Positions 1 to 8,013 of a DNA stretch of 41,613 bases are shown here, piece after piece. The stretch comes from a virus. The notes under the pieces are model-generated. The model was not told the DNA's origin. It saw nothing but the letters and a program-made list of their open reading frames with translations, and did no database searches. How positions within the stretch are numbered: the first letter of the stretch is position 1; each line of letters opens with the position of its first letter. The position numbers and the translations under genes are program-made. The DNA lies in IMG/VR virus record IMGVR_UViG_3300021407_000025, positions 1-41,613 of that record; one strand, 5' to 3'.

Positions 1-127
1 TTCCTGATGGCGCAGTGCTTCTACGTCCCCGCCCGGCTGGCCGGGCCGCTGGCCGGGTTCGCGCCGGGCTGGCCGGGCCGCATCGCCGACCCGACCGGCG
101 TTGACCTCACCGTGCGCGCCCTCCTGG
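1..127. repeat. Direct terminal repeat (left copy), circular-contig overlap
   Basis: These 127 bases are identical to the last 127 bases of the window, and the reading frame of the glycosyltransferase-like gene passes through the join without interruption. This shows a circular (or circularly permuted) molecule written out with a short overlap. A length of exactly 127 matches a common maximal k-mer of de Bruijn assemblers, so I read it as an assembly overlap and not as a packaged terminal repeat. The unique genome is then 41,486 bases. Confidence 0.95.
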
Positions 128-246
128 CCGAGCGCGGCGAGTCCTACCACCTCCACGTCCCGTCGCTGGTCCAGCACCAGCACTGGCGGTCGGTGATCAA
201 CCCGCGCCGTCAGCCGGGCCGACAGTCGAGGAGCTTCGTCCCGTGA
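1..246 (+). CDS. Glycosyltransferase-like protein, C-terminal part (gene wraps the contig end)
   Basis: This is the last 81 codons of the gene that starts with GTG at 41175. Joined through the 127-base overlap, the whole protein is 185 residues. The N-terminal part at the right end carries an acidic HLEDDVQ motif (residues about 56-62), like the metal- and nucleotide-sugar-binding acidic motif of GT25-type and related glycosyltransferases. This C-terminal part has MAQCFYVPARLAG, in which a side chain or backbone could face the acceptor, and HVPSLVQH near the end, a segment I associate with phage and bacterial glycosyltransferases of this type. Apparent starts inside this part (for example ATG at 7) are internal. 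Acceptor and sugar cannot be read from sequence; phage DNA, a virion protein or host envelope are all possible. Confidence 0.7.
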   Translation, partial: FLMAQCFYVPARLAGPLAGFAPGWPGRIADPTGVDLTVRALLAERGESYHLHVPSLVQHQHWRSVINPRRQPGRQSRSFVP

Positions 247-462
247 TCTGCGTCTGTGAAACCGCAAAAACCTGGGGTCGTGAAGGCCGGGCTAAGAGGT
301 ACTCCCCGAGACACGGGCGGCGAGGGGTGACCCCCCACCCCCATCGCCGCGTCACGCCCCGCAGAGCGACGCTGCCGTGCCAAGGTCTCAGCGTGTGCCC
401 TAAGCCGCGTTCGTGCGGCAGCGTGGCGCTCCGCGCCGCTGATGGGGTGCTGGGGGTGCGCG
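247..462. other. Intergenic leader of the terminase operon; hairpins, possible packaging site
   Basis: No convincing gene lies in these 216 bases. A bulged inverted repeat pairs 319-329 with 336-348 (GGCGAGGGGTG against CACCCCCATCGCC). Two simple hairpins follow: GCCGC 404-408 with GCGGC 415-419, and GGCGC 425-429 with GCGCC 433-437. GGGGTGC-type runs continue up to the terminase start. The position just before the small terminase gene is where many siphoviruses carry cos or pac, and the hairpins could also end transcripts coming from the glycosyltransferase gene. Neither role can be proven from sequence. Confidence 0.35.
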
Positions 463-933
463 GTGGGTGCTAGGGGTCCAGCGCCGAAGCCCACACGGCT
501 GCGGGTGCTGCACGGTGGCCATCCCGAGCGCGTGAACCGGGCTGAGCCCGTGCCTGCGGCGCTGCCCGTGGTCCGGCCCCCGTACCTCTCGAAGGGGGCT
601 GTCGAGAAGTGGGACGAGCTGGGGCCGCACCTGGTGGCGATGGGGGTGGTCACGGCTGCGGATGTGGACCTGCTGGCGGCCTATTGCGAGTGCTTCGCCC
701 GGTGGCGACGGCTGGCGCAGCTCGCGGCCTCGTCACCCCCGGTCTTCAAGCGGGGTGGTGAGGGGGAGGAGACGGTGTTCGTGAAGAACCCGCTCTGGGG
801 GCAGGTGCGGGATGCGGAGGCGGCGCTGCGGGTGATGGCGCGGGAGTTCGGGTTCACGCCCTCGGCCCGGTCGGGGCTGCGGGTCCAGGGGTCGGTGGCG
901 GCGGCTGCGGAGCGGTTGCTGACTGATGGGTGA
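463..933 (+). CDS. terS: Terminase small subunit (P27-like)
   Basis: The 156-residue protein would recognise phage DNA and load the large subunit at the packaging start. I chose GTG at 463 because the protein then begins with GARGPAPKPTRLRVLHGG, the basic Gly/Pro/Lys-rich opening typical of P27-family small terminases; an ATG at 442 would add a seven-residue Cys/Trp-rich stretch that fits poorly. The middle (LSKGAVEKWDELGPHLVAMG, then AADVDLLAAYCECFARWRR) matches the family pattern of a helical core after a W-x-x-L motif. The C-terminus ends in an arginine- and alanine-rich helix. It overlaps the next gene by 8 bases (ATGGGTGA), which suggests translational coupling. Confidence 0.85.
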   Translation: MGARGPAPKPTRLRVLHGGHPERVNRAEPVPAALPVVRPPYLSKGAVEKWDELGPHLVAMGVVTAADVDLLAAYCECFARWRRLAQLAASSPPVFKRGGEGEETVFVKNPLWGQVRDAEAALRVMAREFGFTPSARSGLRVQGSVAAAAERLLTDG

Positions 934-1204
934 GACACGGGGCCAGGCGCCAGCGCACCGTTCAGCGCAACCCGAGCGCACCCGGACGCGGGTGATGGGT
1001 CCTGACCCCGTGCCGTGCCAGGCTAGCGCGCCGGTCAACTGGGCTGAGGCGATGAACGCGGCGCTCGCGGAGATGGCCGAGGCGGTGGGGGCTGAGCTGA
1101 ACCGGATCGGGGCGGTGCTGTCGGCGGCGATGACGTGGGGGGTCGGGGTGCGTGGTGAGCGGGGTGACCCGACCGGCGACCCGCCGCTGGTGCGCGATGG
1201 CTAG
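926..1204 (+). CDS. Hypothetical protein between the terminase subunits
   Basis: A 92-residue protein with a basic N-terminus (residues 1-30, many Arg/Gln) and a helical Ala/Glu-rich centre (NWAEAMNAALAEMAEAVGAE). I recognise no family. It overlaps terS by 8 bases and terL by 8 bases, so the three are probably one coupled unit. A small gene between terminase subunits could be an accessory packaging factor, but that is position-based inference. It is also possible that terL starts earlier and this frame is not translated. Confidence 0.5.
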   Translation: MGETRGQAPAHRSAQPERTRTRVMGPDPVPCQASAPVNWAEAMNAALAEMAEAVGAELNRIGAVLSAAMTWGVGVRGERGDPTGDPPLVRDG

Positions 1205-2819
1205 CCCGCCGGTCTGCGGCTACACCCTTGACGGGGTGCGGTGCAGGAGGCGCGGCGATCACAGGTGCGCGGGGCGGGTCCGGCACGTGGTGGCGTTCTT
1301 CACCGAGATCCTGACCCACACGAAGGGCGACTACGCGCGGCACCCGTTCATCCCGGCGCCGTGGCAGCGTGAGCGGGTGCTGGCGCCGCTGATCGGTGAG
1401 GTGGTCTATGACGAGCGGCGGCGGCGCTACGTCCGCAAGTACCGCATCCTCTACCTGAACGTCGCGCGCAAGAACGGCAAGACCGAGCTGCTCGCCGGGC
1501 TGGTGCTGTACCTGCTGGTCGCGGATGGTGAGGCGGCGGCTGAGATTTACGGGCTCGCGCTGGACTCCGGGCAGGCCGGGCTCGTGTTCCGGGTCGCGGC
1601 GCGGATGGCGGTGAACAGCCCGGTCCTGCGGGCGCGGCTCCAGGTGATCCGCGGCGCCGAGCGGATCGTGGACGAGAGCACGGCGAGCTTCTACGCGGTG
1701 GCGGCGGGCGACGCTGAGGGCAACCTCGGCGAGGAGCCCTCGGGCGCCGTGATTGACGAGCTGCTCACGCAGCGGGGCCGCGACCTGTTCGACACGATGC
1801 GGACCTCGATGGGCACCCGCGCCCAGCCGCTCCTCCTGCTCGCGACCACGGCCGAGAGCGACCCGTCCGGGTTCGCGGCGACGGAGCGGGAGTGGTCAGA
1901 GCGGATCGCCGAAGACCCCGAGCTGGAGCCCGAGCGGCTGGTGGTCATCTTCCGCGCGGCCGATGACGCGGACTGGACGAAGCCCGCCACGTGGCGGCAG
2001 GCGAACCCGGCGCTGGGTGACTTCCTGGATGAGCGGGTGCTGGCGTCGGAGTGCCGGACGGCGCAGCGCAACCCGGCCGCGGAGCGGAGCTTCAAGCAAT
2101 TCCGGCTCAACCAGCCGGTGTCCAAGGTCGGGCGGGCCATCTCGATGCCGGTGTGGGACGAGTCCGCGGGGCCGGTCCCGGCCGAGGAGATGCCGGGCGA
2201 GCTGGCGGGCGCCGAGTGCTTCGCCGGGCTCGACCTGGCCGCGACCCAGGACCTCGCCGCGTACGCGCTGGTCTTCCCGGCCGCGGACGGCGCCTATGAC
2301 GTGATCTGGCGGCACTTCTGCCCCGCGGCGCGGCTCGCGGACCTGTCCCGGCGAACCGGCGGCCAGGCCGAGCTGTGGGTGGCCAGGGGCGAGCTGACGC
2401 TGACCGACAGCCCGGTCACCGACTACGAGACGATCCGCGCGGCGCTCAACGCCGACCGGCTGGTGTACCGGATCGCGGAGATGGCGTTCGACCCGTGGAA
2501 CGCCGTCCAGCTCGCGGTGGAGCTGGCCGACGACGGGTGGGTCATGGTGCCGTTCGCGCAGAGCGCGCGGAACATGTCGGCCTCCAGCGCTGAGCTGCTG
2601 CGGCTGGTCGCCGCGTCGGAGCTGCGGCACGGCGGGTCGGGGATCGCCCGGTGGCAGGCGGGCAACGCGGTCACCCGGACGGACGGGGCGGGCAACGTGA
2701 AGTTCGACCGGCAGAAGTCCGCGGAGAAGATCGACGGCATCGTGGCCGCGGTGATGGGGCTGGACCGCGCGCTGCGGCGGTCGTCCCGGTCGGAGGAGTA
2801 CGCGGCGGCGGGGTTCTAG
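1197..2819 (+). CDS. terL: Terminase large subunit
   Basis: The 540-residue packaging motor hydrolyses ATP to pump DNA into the prohead and cuts DNA with its C-terminal nuclease. Walker A is visible at about residues 88-97 (NVARKNGKTE), Walker B at about 184-188 (AVIDE), and the RNase-H-fold nuclease begins at GLDLAATQD with later acidic residues in AEMAFDPWN. I chose ATG 1197; in-frame upstream starts exist but would add shadow sequence. The N-terminal 30 residues contain C7, C16, H22 and C24 before the ATPase fold, an extra zinc-knuckle-like piece not usual in the family. The length fits a phage terminase of the Terminase_1 type. Confidence 0.95.
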   Translation: MASPPVCGYTLDGVRCRRRGDHRCAGRVRHVVAFFTEILTHTKGDYARHPFIPAPWQRERVLAPLIGEVVYDERRRRYVRKYRILYLNVARKNGKTELLAGLVLYLLVADGEAAAEIYGLALDSGQAGLVFRVAARMAVNSPVLRARLQVIRGAERIVDESTASFYAVAAGDAEGNLGEEPSGAVIDELLTQRGRDLFDTMRTSMGTRAQPLLLLATTAESDPSGFAATEREWSERIAEDPELEPERLVVIFRAADDADWTKPATWRQANPALGDFLDERVLASECRTAQRNPAAERSFKQFRLNQPVSKVGRAISMPVWDESAGPVPAEEMPGELAGAECFAGLDLAATQDLAAYALVFPAADGAYDVIWRHFCPAARLADLSRRTGGQAELWVARGELTLTDSPVTDYETIRAALNADRLVYRIAEMAFDPWNAVQLAVELADDGWVMVPFAQSARNMSASSAELLRLVAASELRHGGSGIARWQAGNAVTRTDGAGNVKFDRQKSAEKIDGIVAAVMGLDRALRRSSRSEEYAAAGF

Positions 2820-2850
2820 TTGACAACGTGAGACAAAAGGAGGCGGCCTG

Positions 2851-4197
2851 ATGGCCGAGGTAGACGACCTGCGGGCGGCGTGCGCGAACAAGCTCGACAT
2901 CCAGGCGGGCCGCGCCCGCGGCTTCCAGGAGTATTACGAGGGCGAGCAGGGCGTGATCGCGCTGCTTGACACTGAGGAGCGGCGCACCTTCAAGACGTTC
3001 CTTGACGAGGCCGGGGCGAACTGGTGCGAGCTGATCGTCAACGCCGTCGCCGAGCGGCTCCAGGTGGTCGGCTTCCGGTTCGGCGACGACGCGGCCAGCG
3101 AGGCGGCCTGGACCCTCTGGCAGGCCAACCAGATGGACGCCGACAGTGAGCTGGTGCAGACCGACGCGCTGGTCATGGGCTCCTCGTTCGTGCTGGTGCA
3201 GCCCGACGAGGACAACCCGACCGGCGTCGCGATCACCGCCGAGTCGCCGCTACAGGCGACCGTGCTCTACCAGCCGGGGAACCGGCGGCGGCGCCTCGCC
3301 GGATACAAGCGGTTCCCCGAGGTGCCCGGCGAGCCCGGCCGCGATATCGAGGTGCTGATCACCCCGGAGGAGATCATCACCTGGTACCCGTGGGAGCTTG
3401 GCCCGGAGGTCGCGCCGAACCCGGCCGGGACGGTGGGGCTCATCGAGCTGGTGCCGCAGCCGCGGACGGTCGGCTGGCCGCGCTCGGAGCTGGCGCCCGC
3501 CATCTCGATCCAGGACCGCATCATGACGATCCTGTTCAACCGCTGCGTCGCGATGGACTACGGCGCCTTCCGGCAGATCTGGGCGACCGGGATTCGCATC
3601 GCCCGCGACGTGGTGAAGACCGACGACGGCGGCGAGGCCGTGAAGGTGGTCCGGCCGTTCGATATCGGGAGCAACCGGCTGCTCACCAATGAGAACGAGG
3701 GCGGCCGGTTCGGCGCGTTCCAGGAGTCGACGCTGGGCGGCTACCTCGCGTCGGTGGAGCAGGACGTGACGATGCTCGCCGCGATCACGCAGACCCCGGC
3801 GCACTACCTGACCGGGCACCTGGTGAACCTGTCCGCGGACGCGATCAAGGCGGCCGAGACGGGGCTGGTGGCCAAGGTGCGGCGCCGGTCGCTGCACTTC
3901 GGGGAGGGCTACGAGGAGGCGATGCGGCTCGCGCTCCAGCTCGCCGGGAGCCCGGCCGCGGTGGACGTGTCCGCTGAGGTCATCTGGGCGGACTTCGAGA
4001 CGCGCAGTGAGGGCCAGCGGGTCGACGCGCTGGTCAAGATGGCGACGCTGGGGGTGCCCCGCGAGGTGCTCTGGCAGCGGTGGGGCGCCACCCCGCAGGA
4101 AATCGAGCGGTGGGAGGAGATGCTGGCCGCTGAGCAGGCAGCCGCACCGCCGCCCGCACCCGCACCCGCACCAGAACCGGAAGGAGCCCCGGCATGA
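2851..4197 (+). CDS. Portal protein (SPP1 gp6-like)
   Basis: The 448-residue protein would form the dodecameric ring through which DNA enters and leaves the head. Its opening (DDLRAACANKLDIQAGRARG with YYEGEQG), the clip/stem region (WCELIVNAVAERLQVVGFRF) and the later segment QDVTMLAAITQTPAHYLTGH are characteristic of the SPP1-Gp6 portal family of actinophages. A good ribosome site (AAAGGAGG) lies 9 bases before the ATG. The C-terminus is a Pro/Ala/Glu tail (APAPAPEPEG). It overlaps the scaffold gene by an ATGA. No MuF-like or protease gene follows it, which is unusual for head modules. Confidence 0.92.
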   Translation: MAEVDDLRAACANKLDIQAGRARGFQEYYEGEQGVIALLDTEERRTFKTFLDEAGANWCELIVNAVAERLQVVGFRFGDDAASEAAWTLWQANQMDADSELVQTDALVMGSSFVLVQPDEDNPTGVAITAESPLQATVLYQPGNRRRRLAGYKRFPEVPGEPGRDIEVLITPEEIITWYPWELGPEVAPNPAGTVGLIELVPQPRTVGWPRSELAPAISIQDRIMTILFNRCVAMDYGAFRQIWATGIRIARDVVKTDDGGEAVKVVRPFDIGSNRLLTNENEGGRFGAFQESTLGGYLASVEQDVTMLAAITQTPAHYLTGHLVNLSADAIKAAETGLVAKVRRRSLHFGEGYEEAMRLALQLAGSPAAVDVSAEVIWADFETRSEGQRVDALVKMATLGVPREVLWQRWGATPQEIERWEEMLAAEQAAAPPPAPAPAPEPEGAPA

Positions 4198-4727
4198 CCA
4201 CACCCCCGGCGGGCGACCCGCCACCCCCGGCGCCGCCCGCGCCGCCCGCACCGCCCGCTCCAGGGCCGCCCGCGCCGCCCGCGCCGCCGCCCGCGCCGAA
4301 GGCGCCCACCGCCGAGGACCTCGCCAGGGTGGAGGCGGCGCTCGCTGAGGAGCGCAGGCTCCGCGCCGAGGACCGCAAGGCGCTCGACGCGCTTCGGCGG
4401 GACGGCATGAGCGAGGCCGAGAAAGCCATCGCCAAGGCCCGCGACGAGGGCAAGGCCGAGGCCGCGCAGGAGCACGCTCAGGAGCTAGCCGCCGCTGAGT
4501 TCCGGGCGCAGGCCGCCGGGCGCATCACGAACCCGGACGCGGCGCTCGCGGTGCTCGACCTGGCCAAGCTGCTGAAGGACGGCAAGCCGGACAAGAAGGC
4601 GATCGGGGCGCTGGTCGACCAGCTCGCGGCGGTGCCCCCGGCGCCGGGGAGAATCCCGGCCGGGGCGCGCGAGCCCGGCAACGTGGACGGCGACCTGTTC
4701 CGCGACCTCATGCGGGGCCGCCCGTAA
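4194..4727 (+). CDS. Scaffolding protein (probable)
   Basis: The 177-residue protein has a Pro/Ala-rich N-terminus (residues 1-40, repeats of PPAPPAP) followed by a charged helical coiled-coil region (about 45-100: VEAALAEERRLRAEDRKALD, EKAIAKARDEGKAEAAQEHA), then a DPDAALAVLDLAKLL-like segment and a C-terminal GDLFRDLMRGRP. Position between portal and capsid, coiled coil and composition all match phage scaffold proteins that nucleate prohead assembly. The pattern 'sTdPDaAlaLLDlsk' late in the protein is common in such scaffolds. ATGA overlap with the portal gene indicates coupled expression. Confidence 0.8.
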   Translation: MTTPPAGDPPPPAPPAPPAPPAPGPPAPPAPPPAPKAPTAEDLARVEAALAEERRLRAEDRKALDALRRDGMSEAEKAIAKARDEGKAEAAQEHAQELAAAEFRAQAAGRITNPDAALAVLDLAKLLKDGKPDKKAIGALVDQLAAVPPAPGRIPAGAREPGNVDGDLFRDLMRGRP

Positions 4728-4925
4728 GTTGACGGGCCGCGGGTGGCGGGGGGATGCTGGCTCCGATGCCGCGCGGCGTGATGCGGCGGCAGCCGGTAGC
4801 CGAATCCGGGCGCTTCGCGAGGGGTGATCCTGAGGCCCGGCCAGCGTGCGGCGTGATGCGGCGCTTGGCCCGGTGGCGCGGAAATGCGGCGAGACCTGTT
4901 CCGTCTCGCTGAAAGCAGACCGCAA
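4728..4925. promoter_or_regulatory. Leader of the major capsid gene with a 16-bp direct repeat
   Basis: This 198-base gap is the largest inside the head genes. The 16-mer GCGGCGTGATGCGGCG occurs exactly at 4773-4788 and 4848-4863 (75 bases apart), and a degenerate third copy (GCGGAAATGCGGCGAG) precedes the capsid gene near 4880. The most abundant virion protein often has its own promoter or leader, so a role in capsid expression is plausible. I see no clear -10/-35 pair. An in-frame upstream start at 4884 is disfavoured because MPLSDFSGIIPHEYS at 4926 looks like a native capsid start. Confidence 0.45.
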
Positions 4926-5972
4926 ATGCCTCTTTCCGATTTCTCGGGGATCATCCCCCACGAGTACAGCCAGCAGATCATCCACGAGGTCGAGCAGCGC
5001 TCAGCCGTGCTCCAGCTCGCCCAGATCATGCCGATGGGCACCCGGATTACCGAGCTTCCGGTGACCGGCAAGCTCCCGACCGCGCAGTGGGTCCACGGGT
5101 CCGGGGCGCCGCCCGCCGGGACCGGCCGGAAGCCCTACACCGACCTGACCCTCGTGCCGCAGGTCATCACGGCCGAGGAAATCGCCGCGGTGGTGGCGAT
5201 CCCGCAGCAGTACCTCGATGACAACACGATCAACCTGTGGAACTGGGCGCGGCCGAAGATGGCCGAGGCCATCGCGGTCAAGCTCGATGAGACCGTGCTG
5301 TTCGGCGGCCTGCCCGCGAACGTCCCGGCGAGCTTCCCGGTCGGCGGCGTGGCCTCAAACACCTACTCGACCTCAGTCGGGAATGGCGGGGGCGGGCCGT
5401 TCCCGACCGCGATCGACGCGGTGGACGCCGTGAACAACGGGATGAGCTACGTCGAGGGCCAGGGCCTCGCGGTGACCGGGCACTCAGCGGACATCGGCGC
5501 CAAGGGCCGGTTCCGCGGCGTCCGCGACCAGACCGGGGCGCTCCTGCTCGGCACCGAGCAGGTGGGCACCAGCCAGCGGCCCACGCTCTACGGAGAGCCG
5601 ATCGCCTACAGCCAGTACGCCACGAACACCAACAACATCAACTTCATCACCGGGGCGTGGGACTACCTGGTCATCGGCGTGCGGGAGGACATCAGGTTCC
5701 GCATCGACCCGTCCGGCGTGATCGCCGCCCCGGACGGCACGATCGCGGTCTCCGGGTTCCAGGACAACGTGGTCCCGTGCAAAATTTGGGCTCGGTTCGG
5801 CTGCACGATCATCAAGCCAGTGACCCCGCGGGTGCCCGGCGGCGCGGTCCCGTTCGCGCGGACCAACCTGCTCAACCTGTCGGCCCCGGCCGGTGGCGCG
5901 CTGCTCGCCAACCACCCGCACGGCGAAGTCACCGCGCCTCCGCGTGAGAGCGGCGGGTCGGCCAAGAAGTGA
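4926..5972 (+). CDS. Major capsid protein (HK97 fold)
   Basis: The 348-residue protein starts with MPLSDFSGIIPHEYSQQIIH, runs through a typical E-loop/N-arm region (QLAQIMPMGTRITELPVTG, then GRKPYTDLTLVPQVITAEEI) and the spine/P-domain segment (IAAVVAIPQQYLDDNTINLW, ARPKMAEAIAVKLDETVLFG). The end of the domain (WDYLVIGVREDIRFRIDPSG) is typical of HK97-fold capsid proteins. There is no long N-terminal delta domain and no protease gene nearby, so assembly probably depends on the separate scaffold without maturation cleavage. The start at 4926 was chosen because it gives the conserved beginning; an alternative GTG/ATG at 4884 adds 14 residues. Confidence 0.92.
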   Translation: MPLSDFSGIIPHEYSQQIIHEVEQRSAVLQLAQIMPMGTRITELPVTGKLPTAQWVHGSGAPPAGTGRKPYTDLTLVPQVITAEEIAAVVAIPQQYLDDNTINLWNWARPKMAEAIAVKLDETVLFGGLPANVPASFPVGGVASNTYSTSVGNGGGGPFPTAIDAVDAVNNGMSYVEGQGLAVTGHSADIGAKGRFRGVRDQTGALLLGTEQVGTSQRPTLYGEPIAYSQYATNTNNINFITGAWDYLVIGVREDIRFRIDPSGVIAAPDGTIAVSGFQDNVVPCKIWARFGCTIIKPVTPRVPGGAVPFARTNLLNLSAPAGGALLANHPHGEVTAPPRESGGSAKK

Positions 5973-6334
5973 CCCCGAGCGCGCCGTGGGAGATGTGGGC
6001 GCCGCCGCTGTCGCCGCCCGCTGAGGGCGGGCTGCCCCGCGACGCCGCGCAGCAGATCGCCGATGCGTGGTGGGACGACGACCCGCACCTGTGCGCCGCG
6101 CTCCAGTGGGAGGCGTACGCGGCGATGCTCCCCCCGGCTATCGCCGTCGCGCAGGTCGCGACCGGCGCGCAGTCGGTCAGCTACGGCAGGGCCACGCCGG
6201 GCGGCGACCTCGGCGCGGCCCTCGCCCGCGCGGCGTGGCACCGCTCGTTTACCGGCGCCGTGTCGGTCCCGCTGGAGGCCGCGCCGCCGGTCCTGCTACG
6301 GGGCCGCCTCCCCTGGATTGAGTGGGTCGACTGA
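5969..6334 (+). CDS. Head-tail connector protein (adaptor position)
   Basis: A 121-residue protein starting at GTG 5969 in a GTGA overlap with the capsid stop. It lies directly after the capsid gene, where the portal-binding adaptor is normally encoded. It has tryptophan- and proline-rich ends (APWEMWAPPLSPPAEGG; RGRLPWIEWVD) and a helical middle. I do not recognise the family by motif; the assignment rests on position and size. Confidence 0.55.
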   Translation: MTPSAPWEMWAPPLSPPAEGGLPRDAAQQIADAWWDDDPHLCAALQWEAYAAMLPPAIAVAQVATGAQSVSYGRATPGGDLGAALARAAWHRSFTGAVSVPLEAAPPVLLRGRLPWIEWVD

Positions 6335-6705
6335 TGACGATGCTGCTGCTCGGCGCCGACCAGGTCGACCTCTACCCGCCCGGCGACCTGGACGGGCACG
6401 GCTGGCAGGAGGAGACCCCCACCCGCCGCATCTGGACCGGGACCGGGAACCTCCAGCTCCTCACCGGGCAGTCCGACCCGCGGGCCAGCGACGGCGGCGG
6501 CCGGGGGCCGCACGACCCGGCCAGGATCGAGACCGGGAACCTGTTCCTCCCGCTCGGCGCCGACCCCGCGGACGGCATGACCGCCGTCATCCGCGGCCAG
6601 GCGTACGCCGTGTCAGAGGTCCGGGTGATCGCTGACCCGGTGCTCGGGCCGGGCGCCGGGATCGCGTGCCACGCGATGACTGTGACGGTGCGTCGTGGCG
6701 GGTGA
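6334..6705 (+). CDS. Head closure / stopper-like protein
   Basis: A 123-residue beta-rich protein starting at ATG 6334, one base into the stop of the previous gene. Position (second connector gene), size and the pattern GTGNLQLLTGQSDPRASDGG, LPLGADPADGMTAVIRGQAY suggest a head-closure protein that plugs the portal channel. An ATG at 6322 is in frame but would give a longer overlap with the preceding gene. Family identity is inferred from gene order only. Confidence 0.55.
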   Translation: MTMLLLGADQVDLYPPGDLDGHGWQEETPTRRIWTGTGNLQLLTGQSDPRASDGGGRGPHDPARIETGNLFLPLGADPADGMTAVIRGQAYAVSEVRVIADPVLGPGAGIACHAMTVTVRRGG

Positions 6706-6979
6706 GGTCGTGTTCCGGGTCACTGACCCGAAGGCGCCGCGGCTCGCGGTGCAGCAGAACATCGCGGAGACCGCGCAGAAGATCGCCGGGGCGGCCAGGG
6801 CGAACACCCCGCGGCTGTCCGGCCTGATGGCGGCGAGCTGGGAGGTGCGGCCGGGCTACAACGACCCCGGAACCTCCGTCGTGATCAACACGGCGCCCTA
6901 TGCCCGGTTCGTGGAGTACGGCACCCGCCGGACCCGCGCCTACGCGCCGCTCGGCCGGGCGCTGGCGGTCGGCGGATGA
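6695..6979 (+). CDS. Tail completion protein, HK97 gp10-like
   Basis: The 94-residue protein shows the HK97-gp10 pattern: an N-terminal helix (AVQQNIAETAQKIAGAARAN), TPRLSGLMAASWEV, and the signature APYARFVEYGTRRTRAYAPL near the C-terminus. Proteins of this family sit at the head-tail joint in siphoviruses. It starts at GTG 6695, overlapping the previous gene by 11 bases, and overlaps the next by ATGA. Confidence 0.8.
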   Translation: MAGEVVFRVTDPKAPRLAVQQNIAETAQKIAGAARANTPRLSGLMAASWEVRPGYNDPGTSVVINTAPYARFVEYGTRRTRAYAPLGRALAVGG

Positions 6980-7365
6980 CCGCGGCGCCGGTCATTGTGC
7001 AGCCCGACCTTGAGGCGTGGGTCTGGGCGAACATCCGGCACCTGACCCCGCTCGGCGAGGTGACCTCGTTCGCCTACTCCGCGGTCCAGCACTGGCCGGG
7101 CTGGATCTACGCCTACTTCGTGCAGGTCGACGCGCGGCACCGCCGGAAGGAAGCCGCCCGCGCGCTGGCCGAGACGGTGCGGCAGACCATCGTCGCGCTG
7201 CCTGATGTGCCCTGGCCCGAGGGCACCGTCTGTTACGTCCAGCCGGTCGAGGGGCCAGCGTGGCTCCCCGACGACGACGGCTCGCCGCGCTACATGGCGC
7301 GCTACGAGATCCGGGTCCATCCCCGCCGAGGCGCAGCGGCCCCCGCTCCTGCCGAGGCACCGTAG
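6976..7365 (+). CDS. Tail terminator-like protein
   Basis: The 129-residue protein is in the tail terminator position, just before the major tail protein. The sequence (LEAWVWANIRHLTPLGEVTS, HRRKEAARALAETVRQTIVA, RYMARYEIRVHP) fits the small alpha/beta proteins that cap the tail tube and bind the connector. The C-terminus is Ala/Pro-rich. Coupled to the preceding gene by ATGA. Confidence 0.65.
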   Translation: MTAAPVIVQPDLEAWVWANIRHLTPLGEVTSFAYSAVQHWPGWIYAYFVQVDARHRRKEAARALAETVRQTIVALPDVPWPEGTVCYVQPVEGPAWLPDDDGSPRYMARYEIRVHPRRGAAAPAPAEAP

Positions 7366-7377
7366 GAAGGAATCGTC

Positions 7378-8013
7378 ATGCCCCCATCCCCATCACGCCA
7401 GCTCCAGCCCGGAGAGGTGCAGGTCGGCACCGCGAACGGGCCGGGTCTCTGGCTCGCCCCGCTCGGCTCAGACCTGCCCGAGGGCACCAGCGACGAGTGG
7501 CCCGACGAGTGGGAAATCCTCGGCTACCTCAGCGACGACGGCCCCACCGTGGGGCAGTCCACCGACTCGACGGACATCACCCCGTGGCAGTCGGTGGTCC
7601 CGATCCGGTCGGTGATCACCGGCCGCTCGATCACCCTCCAGTTCGTGCTCTGGCAGCTCAACGGCAAGACGCTGGCGCTGTACTTCGACGCCGACGAGGA
7701 GACCGTGGACAGCGATGGGCTGCTGGACATGGACCTGCGGTCGGACACCCCTCAGCATCTCTACATGGTGGGGATCGACGCGCGAGACGCCGAGCGGGTG
7801 CTGCGGATCATCTTCTACCGGGCCAGCCTCACCGACGCCGGGGACATGCAGATCACCCGCGGCGCCGCGGTGCCGCTCGACTGCACCCTGTCGGCGCTGG
7901 ACGACGCGGGCAAGCTCGCGAAGGTGCTGCTCGGCCCGCCCGAGGACGACTCCAGCGCTCCGCTGCGCGGCTCCCGTAAGGCCAAGCCCGCCGCGACCTC
8001 GACGGCGGCGTGA
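7378..8013 (+). CDS. Major tail protein
   Basis: The 211-residue tail-tube subunit has a good ribosome site (GGAAGGAA) and its own short leader, as expected for an abundant protein. The segments DEWPDEWEILGYLSDDGPTV, TDITPWQSVVPIRSVITGRS and LYMVGIDARDAERVLRIIFY with a C-terminal Lys/Ala tail match actinophage major tail proteins. It is followed by the tail-chaperone pair, the standard order. Confidence 0.9.
   Translation: MPPSPSRQLQPGEVQVGTANGPGLWLAPLGSDLPEGTSDEWPDEWEILGYLSDDGPTVGQSTDSTDITPWQSVVPIRSVITGRSITLQFVLWQLNGKTLALYFDADEETVDSDGLLDMDLRSDTPQHLYMVGIDARDAERVLRIIFYRASLTDAGDMQITRGAAVPLDCTLSALDDAGKLAKVLLGPPEDDSSAPLRGSRKAKPAATSTAA

Noticed and set aside
442-462. Upstream ATG start for terS at 442
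   Set aside because: It adds a Cys/Trp-rich heptapeptide unlike P27-family starts; GTG 463 gives the familiar GARGPAPKPT opening.
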